Shown: piece by piece, positions 10,099 through 18,169 of the stretch
Position numbering within the stretch: position 1 is the first letter of the stretch
Layout: every line of letters starts with the position of its first letter
Origin: CAVVIH01 sp963748295
GTDB lineage: Bacteria > Acidobacteriota > Vicinamibacteria > Vicinamibacterales > 2-12-FULL-66-21
Direction of reading: 5' to 3'
Assembly: GCA_963748295.1 (NCBI GenBank)
Contig: CAVVIH010000001.1
Location: 1 to 64,000, forward strand
DNA: 64,000 bases
Made by a program: the position numbers and the translations under genes
Notes under the pieces: model-generated
The model's database searches: none
The model's input: only the letters and a program-made list of their open reading frames with translations
Told to the model about the DNA's origin: nothing

Positions 10099-12003
10099 TC
10101 AGACGGCGCTCGGACGGCGCATCGCCCGGACGGCTTCCTCGATCTCCGCGAGCACTGCCGGGTCGTCGATAGTGGCCGGCATCTCGTAGGACTGCGCGTC
10201 GGCAATCTTGCGCATCGTGCTGCGCAGGACCTTGCCGGAACGCGTCTTCGGAAGACGCTTCACGATCATCGCGGTCTTGAAGCCGGCGACCGGACCGATG
10301 CGCTCACGGATCAGCTGTATCACTTCCGTCACGATGTCACCGTGCCGCGATTCTGGGACTCCGGCTTTGAGCACGACGAATCCGACGGGCACCTGTCCCT
10401 TGAGCGCATCGGCGATCCCAATCACCGCACACTCCGCGACGTCGCGATGCGACGAGACGACCTCCTCCATCGCGCCAGTTGCCAGCCGGTGTCCCGCGAC
10501 GTTGATCACGTCATCCGTTCGCGTCATCACGTAGAGGTAGCCGTCCTCGTCGATGAACCCCGCGTCGGCGGTCTTGTAGTAGCCGGGAAAATCCGACAGG
10601 TACGCCTGCTCGTAGCGCGCGTCCGCGTTCCAGAGGGTCGGCAGCGTTCCCGGCGGCAGCGGCAGCTTGCAGACGATCGACCCCATCTCTCCCGCCTTTA
10701 CCGGCCGTCCACGCGGGTCGAGCACCTCCACGTGCCATCCCGCCACGGGCCGGCCGACCGATCCGGGTTTCACCGGCATCATTTCGAGGCCGACGCAGTT
10801 GGCGCAGATCGGCCAGCCGGTTTCGGTCTGCCACCAGTGATCGATGACCGGAACGTTCAACTTCTCCTGTGCCCAGGCGAGCGTATCGGGATCGGTTCGT
10901 TCGCCGGCGAGGAACAGCGTGCGAAATCGCGTCAGGTCGTAACGTTTGATGAGCAGTCCGTCAGGATCCTCGCGCTTGATCGCGCGAAACGCGGTTGGCG
11001 CCGTGAACAGGCAGGCGACATCGTGCTGCGACGCCACGCGCCAGTAGACGCCGGCATCCGGCGTGCCGACCGGTTTCCCTTCGAACAGAACCGTCGTGCA
11101 TCCGTGGACGAGCGGTCCGTAGACGATGTACGAGTGCCCGACGACCCAGCCGATGTCGGACGCCGCCCAGAACACCTGCCCCGGCTGCACGCCGTAGATG
11201 TTCTTCATCGACCAGTCGAGGGCGACGAGGTGTCCGCCGTTGTCGCGCACGATGCCTTTCGGCTGGCCGGTGGTGCCCGACGTATAAAGGATGTAGAGCG
11301 GATCCGTTGCCGCCACCGGAACGCACTCGTGCCGCTCGGCCCCTGCCACGGCGTCGTGCCAATCGATGTCGCGTCCGGCGTCGAGCTCCGCGGTGGCCAT
11401 CGGCCGCTGGTAGACGATGCAGTGCGCCGGCTTGTGGCGCGACATCGAGAGCGCCGCGTCGAGAAGGGGCTTGTACGGAACCACCCGTCCCGGCTCGATC
11501 CCGCACGATGCCGTGACGACAGCCTTCGGACGCGCATCGTCGATGCGCGCCGCCAGCTCGTGCGAGGCGAAGCCGCCGAACACGACCGAGTGGATGGCGC
11601 CGATCCGCGCCACCGCCAGCATCGCGATCACCGCCTCGGGAATCATCGGCATGTAGATGATGACGCGGTCGCCCTTCGAGACGCCGAGCCGCGCCAGCGC
11701 GCCGGCGAAGATCGAAACCCTGTCCAGCAGCTCGCGAAAGGTGAGTGTGGCGATGGTGCCGGTGACAGGGCTGTCGTAGATGAGCGCGGGTTGATCGCCT
11801 CGGCCCGCCGCGACGTGCCGGTCGACCGCGTTGAAGCAGCTGTTGACCTCGGCGCCTGGAAACCAGCGATAGAACGGCGCGCGGGCGTCGTCGCGCACGC
11901 GATCCCACGGCGAGTACCAGTCGATGGCTCCGGCCGCTTCGGCCCAGAAGCCCTCCGGGTCGCTCAGGGATCGCGCATGAATCGCGTCGGAAACGCGCAC
12001 CAC
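10099..12003 (-). CDS. prpE: Propionyl-CoA synthetase (acyl-CoA synthetase, ANL superfamily)
   Basis: 634 residues, normal for the family. It activates propionate (or a similar short acid) to the acyl-CoA through an acyl-AMP intermediate in the cytoplasm. It has the acetate/propionate N-terminal domain (DPEGFWAEAAGAIDWYSPWD), P-loop YTSGTTGQPKGIVRDNGGH (the RDNGGH ending is typical of PrpE), the HWWQTETGWPI segment, and the C-terminal catalytic Lys in PKTRSGKVLRSTM. The start is a GTG with GAGG nine bases upstream. It lies 32 bases after the SRPBCC gene. No methylcitrate-cycle genes are nearby, so the use of propionyl-CoA (methylmalonyl or methylcitrate route) is unknown. Confidence 0.9.
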   Translation of the reverse strand: MVRVSDAIHARSLSDPEGFWAEAAGAIDWYSPWDRVRDDARAPFYRWFPGAEVNSCFNAVDRHVAAGRGDQPALIYDSPVTGTIATLTFRELLDRVSIFAGALARLGVSKGDRVIIYMPMIPEAVIAMLAVARIGAIHSVVFGGFASHELAARIDDARPKAVVTASCGIEPGRVVPYKPLLDAALSMSRHKPAHCIVYQRPMATAELDAGRDIDWHDAVAGAERHECVPVAATDPLYILYTSGTTGQPKGIVRDNGGHLVALDWSMKNIYGVQPGQVFWAASDIGWVVGHSYIVYGPLVHGCTTVLFEGKPVGTPDAGVYWRVASQHDVACLFTAPTAFRAIKREDPDGLLIKRYDLTRFRTLFLAGERTDPDTLAWAQEKLNVPVIDHWWQTETGWPICANCVGLEMMPVKPGSVGRPVAGWHVEVLDPRGRPVKAGEMGSIVCKLPLPPGTLPTLWNADARYEQAYLSDFPGYYKTADAGFIDEDGYLYVMTRTDDVINVAGHRLATGAMEEVVSSHRDVAECAVIGIADALKGQVPVGFVVLKAGVPESRHGDIVTEVIQLIRERIGPVAGFKTAMIVKRLPKTRSGKVLRSTMRKIADAQSYEMPATIDDPAVLAEIEEAVRAMRRPSAV

Positions 12004-12035
12004 CGAAGGATACCTCTAGCTGTCGCGTGCCGAGC

Positions 12036-12878
12036 TCATGCCGTCCCTTGTGCGACGACGTCCGCGTCGCCTGCCGCCGGGAACTTGTCGTTCATCCATG
12101 CCTGCCAGCGAGGGTCCTCTCGCGCGGCCATCAGCGCCGCTCCATCACCGTAGAAAAACACCCGGACCGACACGCACGTCTGGGGCCCCATGCCCATGGC
12201 GAAGAAATGTGCGACGCCCGCGGCGGGCTGATCGAGCCTCACGAGGAGCTCCGGGTCCTGCGGCGGGCCGACGCGCTCCACCGATCCGGCCAGCAGCGGC
12301 GCCGCCGTGCGCGACTTCACATGCTGGCCCTCGGCCGCGTCCGAAAATCCGAGATTGTTCATGAGGCTGGCCCATGCGTTTGGAACAGGCTCGCCTGTCA
12401 TGCTCAATGTCTGCAGCCCGGCGCTCGGCAAGCCGCGGTAGTGTGCCAGGTAGATCCGCAGGATGCGGAAGAAACAGACCCAGCCCGTCTCCTGTCCCTC
12501 GAACTGGCCGTCCCACTCGTCGGTGTCTGCAAACCAGCTGTGCACGACGCGGACGAGGCACGTGTCCCCGGCGCGGCTTTCGACAATCCATTCGGTGGCC
12601 ACGGCGGGACTGCCCGGGCCGCCCATTCCGCCCGGGCTTTCGAACGTGAAGCGGCGCGGCGGATCCCATGCGGTGATCGTGGCCGTCGCTTCCATCCCCG
12701 GACCGAAGGTCGCCGAGGCGGTGCCGCCGACGCGTTCCTCCACGCGGCTGGGCACGAACCAGGACGAAATGCCCGGTCCGGTGGCGATGGCCCGCCACAC
12801 TTCTTCGGGCGTGCCGGGGACCTCGGCCTGTGCCTCGACGAACCGGCGTCCGGATGCATCTTTCTTTACAGGCATCAT
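12036..12878 (-). CDS. SRPBCC (AHSA1/START-like) domain protein
   Basis: 280 residues. The N-terminal half is an AHSA1-type SRPBCC fold (GTPEEVWRAIATGPGISSWFVP, then ATATITAWDPPRRFTFESP); the second half is an extra domain of unknown role. SRPBCC proteins bind hydrophobic ligands or act as chaperone co-factors; no ligand can be deduced. The ATG follows directly after the regulator's TGA, and its AAGGAG ribosome site lies inside the end of that gene, so translation is very probably coupled. Pairing of a small HTH regulator with an SRPBCC gene is common. Confidence 0.8.
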   Translation of the reverse strand: MMPVKKDASGRRFVEAQAEVPGTPEEVWRAIATGPGISSWFVPSRVEERVGGTASATFGPGMEATATITAWDPPRRFTFESPGGMGGPGSPAVATEWIVESRAGDTCLVRVVHSWFADTDEWDGQFEGQETGWVCFFRILRIYLAHYRGLPSAGLQTLSMTGEPVPNAWASLMNNLGFSDAAEGQHVKSRTAAPLLAGSVERVGPPQDPELLVRLDQPAAGVAHFFAMGMGPQTCVSVRVFFYGDGAALMAAREDPRWQAWMNDKFPAAGDADVVAQGTA

Positions 12879-13475
12879 TCACTCCTTGTGTTGTGAATCG
12901 AGTGGCAGCGGATGCGCGACGATCACGAGGCGATGGGCGCGGCCGCCCGGGGTCGTGGCGTCGTGATATCGGCGGGCGAGCGCCGTCACCGTGTCTGTCA
13001 GCTCTTGCGTGAAGGCGGCGCGATCTGCCGCGGACTTGAAGGTGATTTCCGTGTCGATCGAGAGCGTCGCGAGCCGCTTGCCGGCTTTGCCCGCGCGCCG
13101 TACCAGCGTGCCGACTTCGCGCACGATGCGCGCGGCGAGGGCGATCAGGTAGCTGGCGGAGAGCCGATCCGCGCCGCGCCCGGGATCGGCGGCGACGGGC
13201 CCCAGCGCGATCGGCGAGACCACGTAGGATGCGGCGCTGGCGACCATCACGCGCTCGCGCAGGCCGCCCCACAGCCGCTCTTCGGAGACGCGCACGAGCC
13301 CGTACTCCTCGAGCGAGCGCAGGTGGTAGTTGATTTTCTGCCGCGGGATGCCGAGCCTGGCTGCCAGCGCGGCCGCCGAGGCCGGCTCGGCGAGCGCCGC
13401 CAGCAAGCGGCTCTTGACCGGATCGACCGCGAGCGCGGCGGCGGACGGGTCGTCGATGACTTCGAGATCGACCAT
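12879..13475 (-). CDS. ArsR-like winged-helix regulator
   Basis: The winged-helix part (DPVKSRLLAALAEPASAAAL, then GIPRQKINYHLRSLEEYGLV) resembles ArsR/GntR-like one-component regulators; the rest of the protein has no clear sensor motif. I prefer the ATG at 13475 over the one at 13493, because the latter has no ribosome site and lies on an inverted repeat that looks like an operator. It is first in the minus-strand group with the SRPBCC gene, prpE and the hydrolase, and so is probably their regulator and autoregulated. Confidence 0.75.
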   Translation of the reverse strand: MVDLEVIDDPSAAALAVDPVKSRLLAALAEPASAAALAARLGIPRQKINYHLRSLEEYGLVRVSEERLWGGLRERVMVASAASYVVSPIALGPVAADPGRGADRLSASYLIALAARIVREVGTLVRRAGKAGKRLATLSIDTEITFKSAADRAAFTQELTDTVTALARRYHDATTPGGRAHRLVIVAHPLPLDSQHKE

Positions 13476-13492
13476 TTGCCGCCATAAAACCA

Positions 13493-13512
13493 TTGACAGG
13501 ATTTTTTGTCAA
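13493..13512. promoter_or_regulatory. Candidate autoregulatory operator of the HTH-SRPBCC-prpE operon
   Basis: TTGACA and TGTCAA form a perfect 6-bp inverted repeat with an 8-bp T-rich spacer, 18 bases upstream of the preferred ATG at 13475. Position and symmetry fit a dimeric winged-helix repressor site. On the plus strand the left arm also resembles a -35 box, but no plus gene follows. Confidence 0.4.
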
Positions 13513-13529
13513 GCCCGAGGCATGACTCG

Positions 13530-13674
13530 GCAGACCTAAAGGTCTGCGCTACGGCTCAGCGAGTTGTCGCGGGAACGGGGTCCGCGGTCGTAGCGCAGGC
13601 CTTCGGCCTGTCGCGCGGTGAACGGCGGTCCGCGGTCTTGGCGCAGGCCTTCAGGCCTGCCTCGCGGAGAACGC
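13530..13674. repeat. REP-like hairpin cluster with a 48-bp tandem repeat
   Basis: Two adjoining 48-bp copies (13579-13626 and 13627-13674) share the order GGTCCGCGGTC, GCGCAGGCC, short loop, GGCCTG. Each contains a small hairpin (GCAGGCC/GGCCTG). A related hairpin, CAGACC-taaa-GGTCTG, at 13531-13546 is flanked by GCGCTACG, the reverse complement of the GTAGCGC that precedes the hairpin in the first copy. This is the layout of REP/BIME elements. It fills the gap between the GH35 stop and the regulator gene and may act as a terminator or mRNA stabiliser. Confidence 0.7.
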
Positions 13675-13677
13675 GTT

Positions 13678-15321
13678 TCAGCGATAGCGATAGAGCTTGA
13701 TGCGCTGGATTGACAGCCGGCCGGGAACGAGCCGCAGATGCCGTCCCTGGTGTGTTTCGTCGCCGTTCAGCCACCGCACGTTCTGCCACCGTCCGTTCAC
13801 GAACCGGCCTTCTTCGACGCTGAGGATGCCTGTCTGCCAGCCCGGCTCGGTCGCCGCGAACGTGACCGTCACGCCAATTCCCGCGAACAGGAATTCGTCC
13901 GCCCCGGTTGCGATCACCAGACCGCCGGCCGGCATCGCCGTCGCCGTGCTCGATCCGGCCGCCGCACCATCCGCGAGCGATGGAGGCGCGCTGCGCTCGA
14001 AGCTTGCCGAGAGCATGTAGCCGTTGAGGCGGATCTGCTGCGGCTGCCGGTTGTCGGGATGCTCCTGAATAAGGCCGGCCATCGTGCCGCGGCCGCGGTG
14101 ATCGAGGATCAGCGGCGTGAGCTGTTCGATCACGTCGTAGCTCGCCGCGAGCAGGCCGGCGGCAGGCTCGCCGATCGATTCAATCGCAAACGGAGAGAAC
14201 CCGAGCGCGTCGTGTTCGGCGAACGCGTAGAGCGCGTTCACCGCCGCATCCGGACCGCGCAGGGCCTCGGGGATGAAAAGGGGATTCCCGCCGCGCACGT
14301 AACGGCGCGTCCACTCGACGAACGTCGGGAAGTAGATGTCGGGCGCGATGAAGTCAATCGCCGGCGCACCCGCGCGCCAGACGTCGATCAGGTGCGGCAA
14401 CGGACCGGCGCTGGGGTACTGGCCCGGCTGATAGCCGGGGCGGATCAACGCCGCATTGACGAACATCGGCAGCGGATACTCGGCCTTCCCTGCGGCGGTG
14501 ACGTGCTGGGTGAATCGCGCGAAGTGCCACGCCATGAAGATCTCTTCGGCCGCCGCGCCGCCGCCGAACACATCGGCCCAGGTCCCAACTCGCTTCGCGC
14601 CGGCGCTGTGCCACCGCTCGCGCAGTTCCGGTGCCAGCGAGTCGGCACGCTTGACGAGGAACTCGATCAGTTCGGGGGGGATCGGGGATGCGAACGCGGT
14701 CGTCGCCTGCTCGCTGTGGTCGCGGGCATCCGGGATCATGCCGATCTCGTTCTCGACCTGGACCATGACGACCGTCTGCGCCGCGCCGTCGATCGCCCGC
14801 AGGTGTTTCATCAGCGCCGCGAAGGCGCGCGCATCGGCGTCGCGGTTGGCGGGGAAGAATGGCGACAGGATCTCGACGCTTCGTCCGCTCGCGTCGACGC
14901 TGCGCGGAAACCGGCGCTGGTCCTTCTTGACCCACGCCGGTGCGTAGCAGGACATGCTGTTTTTCCACGTGCCGAACCACAGCAGCACGAGCTTGATGTC
15001 GTGCTTGCGTGCCGCGGCCACGAGGCCATCCACGAGCGCGAAGTCGAACTTGCCCTCTTCGGGTTCCAGGAGGTCCCAGTAGACCGGCGCCAGGATCGTG
15101 TTCAGGCGCAGCGCGCGAAAGCGCTCCCAGAACGGGGCAAGGTAATCGAGGTTGGATGCCGACGAATTGCCAAGCTCGCCGCCGCGAATCAGAAACGGCC
15201 GGCCGTTCACCACCAGCTGCGTCGCGCCGCTTTCGCTGCGCAGGTGCGGCAGCGAAGGGGATTGCGCGGCCGCCGCGAGACCACAGATCGCGAGCGCCAG
15301 CGCAATCGCGGCTGTTTTCAC
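13678..15321 (-). CDS. Secreted GH35-type beta-galactosidase with DUF5597-like C-terminus
   Basis: 547 residues from a GTG that overlaps the uxaC stop (GTGA), with a signal peptide (AAIALALAICGLAAAAQ). The TIM-barrel domain has the GH35 acid/base Glu in VQVENEIG and the nucleophile Glu in LFIPEALRG, plus the N-terminal FLIRGGELGNSS and LEPEEGKFDF segments. The C-terminal beta domain matches the DUF5597 region found in this subfamily. The enzyme should remove beta-linked galactose or arabinose-like side residues outside the cytoplasm. It is third in the xylA-uxaC-GH35 operon, which suggests decorations on xylan rather than lactose as substrate (inference). Confidence 0.85.
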   Translation of the reverse strand: MKTAAIALALAICGLAAAAQSPSLPHLRSESGATQLVVNGRPFLIRGGELGNSSASNLDYLAPFWERFRALRLNTILAPVYWDLLEPEEGKFDFALVDGLVAAARKHDIKLVLLWFGTWKNSMSCYAPAWVKKDQRRFPRSVDASGRSVEILSPFFPANRDADARAFAALMKHLRAIDGAAQTVVMVQVENEIGMIPDARDHSEQATTAFASPIPPELIEFLVKRADSLAPELRERWHSAGAKRVGTWADVFGGGAAAEEIFMAWHFARFTQHVTAAGKAEYPLPMFVNAALIRPGYQPGQYPSAGPLPHLIDVWRAGAPAIDFIAPDIYFPTFVEWTRRYVRGGNPLFIPEALRGPDAAVNALYAFAEHDALGFSPFAIESIGEPAAGLLAASYDVIEQLTPLILDHRGRGTMAGLIQEHPDNRQPQQIRLNGYMLSASFERSAPPSLADGAAAGSSTATAMPAGGLVIATGADEFLFAGIGVTVTFAATEPGWQTGILSVEEGRFVNGRWQNVRWLNGDETHQGRHLRLVPGRLSIQRIKLYRYR

Positions 15322-16805
15322 CCCAGCCGCCCGAGTGTCGCGGCGTTGCCGGCGAGCGCGAACCCGAAGTAGTCGCGCGCGTTGAAGAAGCAGACCTGCT
15401 GGACGAGGCGGCCGAGCAGGTCGCGATCGTCCGGCAGCCGCCCGCCGCGGACATCCTCGCCGAGCAGGTTGCACAACACGCGCCGGAAGTACTCGTGCCG
15501 CGAGTACCAGAGCACGCTGCGCGAATCGGCCACCATTCCCACGAACCGGGCCAGCAGGCCGGTGTTCGAGAGCGCGTTGATCTGCGCGATCATCCCGTCG
15601 GCGTGGTCGAGGAACCACCACGCCGCACCGAGCTGCAGCTTGCCCGGTACCGTGCCGTCCTGAAAGCTGCCGAGAATCGTCGCGAACAACTCGTTGTCGC
15701 CCGGGTTGCTGTTGTAGAGGATTGTCTTCGCCAGCTGATTGGTCGCATCCAGGCGATCGAGGAAGCGCGCCAGCGGCGTCGCCTGTGAGGCATCGCCGAT
15801 CGAATCGAATCCGGCATCCGCGCCGAGCAGCGCGCGCTGGCGCGAACTGGTCGCCCGCAGTGCCCCGAGATGAAACTGCTGCACCCAGCCGCGCTCGTGA
15901 TGGAGCACCGCCAGGTGGAACAGCAGCGCGGACTTGAGGCGACGCGCGCGCTCGGCGTCCAGGTGCTGCCCGCGGCGCAGTCGATCGAAGTCCTGCTCGA
16001 CCTCGGCGTCGCTCCACTCGTCCGCGGCCATCATGTCGAGTCCCACATCGGACGCCCGGCACCCGAGATCGTTGAACGCCTCGTGGCGGACCCGCAACGC
16101 GTCGAGCAGCGAGGCGAGGCAGCCGCCAACCGATCGCGCCGAAGCCGCTTCGAGACGTGAAATCCACGCGTTGAACGCGGCCGGATCCTCTACCGCCAGA
16201 ATCCTGTCCGATCGCCACGTCGGATAGACCCGCGTCGTGCGTTCGGGACAGGCCGCCAGCGCGCGATGCCACTCCAGCGGGTCGGCCGGATCGTCCGTCG
16301 TGCAGACGACGGCGACGCCGAAGGCGCGGAGGAGCGCCATCAGCGTGAAGCCGTCTTCCTGCAGCCGCTCGTTGCAGCGATCGAAGATCGCGCGGCTGGT
16401 CGCAGGCGAAAGCTGTGCGTCGATGCCGAACGCGCGCCGCAGCTCGAGATGCGTCCAGTGATAGAGCGGGTTGCGCAGCGTGTCGGGTACGGTCCGCGCC
16501 CAGGCGTCGAACCGCTCCCAGTCCGACGCGTCACCCGTGATGTACCGTTCGGCGACGCCGTTGGCCCGCATCGCGCGCCACTTGTAATGATCTCCGTCGA
16601 GCCAGATTTCCGTGATCGATCGGAAGCGGTGATCCGAGGCGAGCTGTTGCGGATCGAGGTGAGAGTGAAAATCGATGATCGGCAGCGGCTCGGCGAACTG
16701 GTGGTAGAGGTCGCTGGCCACGGCGCTCTCGAGCAGGAACTCGTCGTCCATGAACGCGCGCGGCGAGGCCCGGCGGGCGATCGCGAGCCGGTCTGGCGGC
16801 GTCAT
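15318..16805 (-). CDS. uxaC: Glucuronate (uronate) isomerase
   Basis: 495 residues, typical for UxaC. It converts D-glucuronate to D-fructuronate (and galacturonate to tagaturonate) in the cytoplasm. Hallmarks are FMDDEFLLES near the N-terminus, metal-binding HSHLDP at about 47-52, YHWTHLELRRAFGI, GVAVVCTTDDPADPL and the late KLQLGAAWWFLDHADGM segment. The start at 16805 is fixed by an ATGA overlap with xylA; the GTG of the GH35 gene overlaps its stop. It handles the glucuronate released by the GH67 enzyme encoded across the divergent promoter. Confidence 0.95.
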   Translation of the reverse strand: MTPPDRLAIARRASPRAFMDDEFLLESAVASDLYHQFAEPLPIIDFHSHLDPQQLASDHRFRSITEIWLDGDHYKWRAMRANGVAERYITGDASDWERFDAWARTVPDTLRNPLYHWTHLELRRAFGIDAQLSPATSRAIFDRCNERLQEDGFTLMALLRAFGVAVVCTTDDPADPLEWHRALAACPERTTRVYPTWRSDRILAVEDPAAFNAWISRLEAASARSVGGCLASLLDALRVRHEAFNDLGCRASDVGLDMMAADEWSDAEVEQDFDRLRRGQHLDAERARRLKSALLFHLAVLHHERGWVQQFHLGALRATSSRQRALLGADAGFDSIGDASQATPLARFLDRLDATNQLAKTILYNSNPGDNELFATILGSFQDGTVPGKLQLGAAWWFLDHADGMIAQINALSNTGLLARFVGMVADSRSVLWYSRHEYFRRVLCNLLGEDVRGGRLPDDRDLLGRLVQQVCFFNARDYFGFALAGNAATLGRLG

Positions 16806-17971
16806 CGACGCGCTCCGAGCAGGACCTCGGTCGTCAGCTGATCGAGCCGTTCGTACCCCAGGCCGCGCGATCCGAGCGCCCCACGATCGAACGTTCGTGC
16901 TTTCAGCGCGTCCGCTTCCGCGCGGGAAAAGCGTCCGGCAGCGATGCCGGCGCCGGCTGGTCCCGCCGACGCGGCGAGCAGCGACTGGATTTCGGCATCC
17001 TCATTCCATTGCCGCGCGCGCTCTTTCAGCAGCAGATACGTGCGCATGCATCCACGTGCGAAATCGCGGACGCCGTCGAGGTCTTCCGTGCGGTAGGCAT
17101 GCGCGTCGAAGTGGCGGGATCCGGAATAGCCGACGTCCTCGAGGAACTTCACCAGGAAGAACGCCTGCTTGAGGCTCTGTGCCCCGAACCTGAAGTCCTG
17201 ATCGAAACGCCCGAACGCCTGATCGTTCAGATCGATGTGAAACAGCTTGCCGGCGTCCCACGCCTGCGCGACCGCGTGCAGGAAATTGAGGCCGGCCATG
17301 TGCTCGTGCGCAACCTCGGGGTTGACCCCGACCATCTCCGGATGGTCGAGCGTCGCGATGAATCCGAGCATCGCGCCCGTTGTCGGCAGGTAGATGTCGC
17401 CGCGCGGCTCGTTGGGCTTCGCCTCGAGCGCGAACACGAGCTCGTACTTCCGATCGCGGACGTACTCGCTGAGAAAGTTGATCGCGTCGCGAAATCGCTT
17501 CACCGCATCCAGCGGGCTGCGGCAGGCGTCGGTTTCCACGCCCTCGCGGCCGCCCCAGAACACGTAGACCCCGGCCCCAAGCTCCACGCCGAGGTCAATC
17601 GCGCGCATGGTTTTCTGCAGCGCGTAGTCCCGGACCCTGGCATCGTTGCAGGTGAACGCGCCATCCTTGAACGCCGGGTCGGTGAACAGGTTGGTCGTCG
17701 CCATCGGCACGGTCACACCGGTGCTGGCGAGCGCCTGCTTGAACTCGCGAACGATCCGATCGCGTTCCGCTGGCGTGGCGTCGATCGGCACCAGGTCGTT
17801 GTCGTGCAGGTTGACACCCATGGCCCCGGCGTCGGCGAGCAGGTGGACGAGGTCGACCGGGCTGACCCGCGGACGCACGGGCTCGCCGAACGGGTCGCGC
17901 CCTGGGTTGCCGACGGTCCACAATCCGAACGTAAATTTGTGTTCCGGGCGCGGCGCGTAGGGGTCGGTCAT
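16802..17971 (-). CDS. xylA: Xylose isomerase (short, actinobacterial-type)
   Basis: 389 residues, the class I length. It interconverts D-xylose and D-xylulose. The metal and catalytic residues are present: the Glu/Lys pair in ALEAKPNEPRGDI, Glu and His in NPEVAHEHMAG, the Asp cluster in HIDLNDQ, and the YVFWGGREG loop. It is the first gene of the minus arm of the xylan locus and overlaps uxaC by ATGA. Its promoter lies in the 198-bp divergent region shared with aguA, which contains a 23-bp palindrome. No xylulokinase gene lies in the window. Confidence 0.95.
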   Translation of the reverse strand: MTDPYAPRPEHKFTFGLWTVGNPGRDPFGEPVRPRVSPVDLVHLLADAGAMGVNLHDNDLVPIDATPAERDRIVREFKQALASTGVTVPMATTNLFTDPAFKDGAFTCNDARVRDYALQKTMRAIDLGVELGAGVYVFWGGREGVETDACRSPLDAVKRFRDAINFLSEYVRDRKYELVFALEAKPNEPRGDIYLPTTGAMLGFIATLDHPEMVGVNPEVAHEHMAGLNFLHAVAQAWDAGKLFHIDLNDQAFGRFDQDFRFGAQSLKQAFFLVKFLEDVGYSGSRHFDAHAYRTEDLDGVRDFARGCMRTYLLLKERARQWNEDAEIQSLLAASAGPAGAGIAAGRFSRAEADALKARTFDRGALGSRGLGYERLDQLTTEVLLGARR

Positions 17972-18035
17972 CTGCGGCCTCCGCTCGGAAACCCGGGCCC
18001 GGTGGGGGGACGGCCTCGTGGTGACGCAGCGGTGT

Positions 18036-18058
18036 TATAGTTCTCGGCCAGAACTATA
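18036..18058. promoter_or_regulatory. 23-bp perfect palindrome, candidate operator of the xylan locus
   Basis: TATAGTTCT and AGAACTATA are exact complements around a 5-bp spacer (CGGCC). The site lies between divergent xylA (start 17971) and aguA (start 18170), where it could control both arms. Its AT-rich arms stand out from the GC-rich surroundings. The ROK regulator at 28364 is the natural candidate to bind it, but that is inference. Confidence 0.6.
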
Positions 18059-18169
18059 CGTGTCAGGCGTGCTGGAGGTCAACTACACAGGATTCTGCGG
18101 ACTCAAGCTGTCAACACCCTCCGCAGGTTGTTTTATTTTGTTGTTGTCGCGAACGATTGAGGACAGACG

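Noticed and set aside
9886..12153. 755-codon plus-strand ORF opposite prpE and the hydrolase
   Set aside because: Arginine-rich translation with no family motif; the minus strand encodes textbook PrpE and hydrolase motifs. It is an antisense shadow of GC-rich coding DNA.
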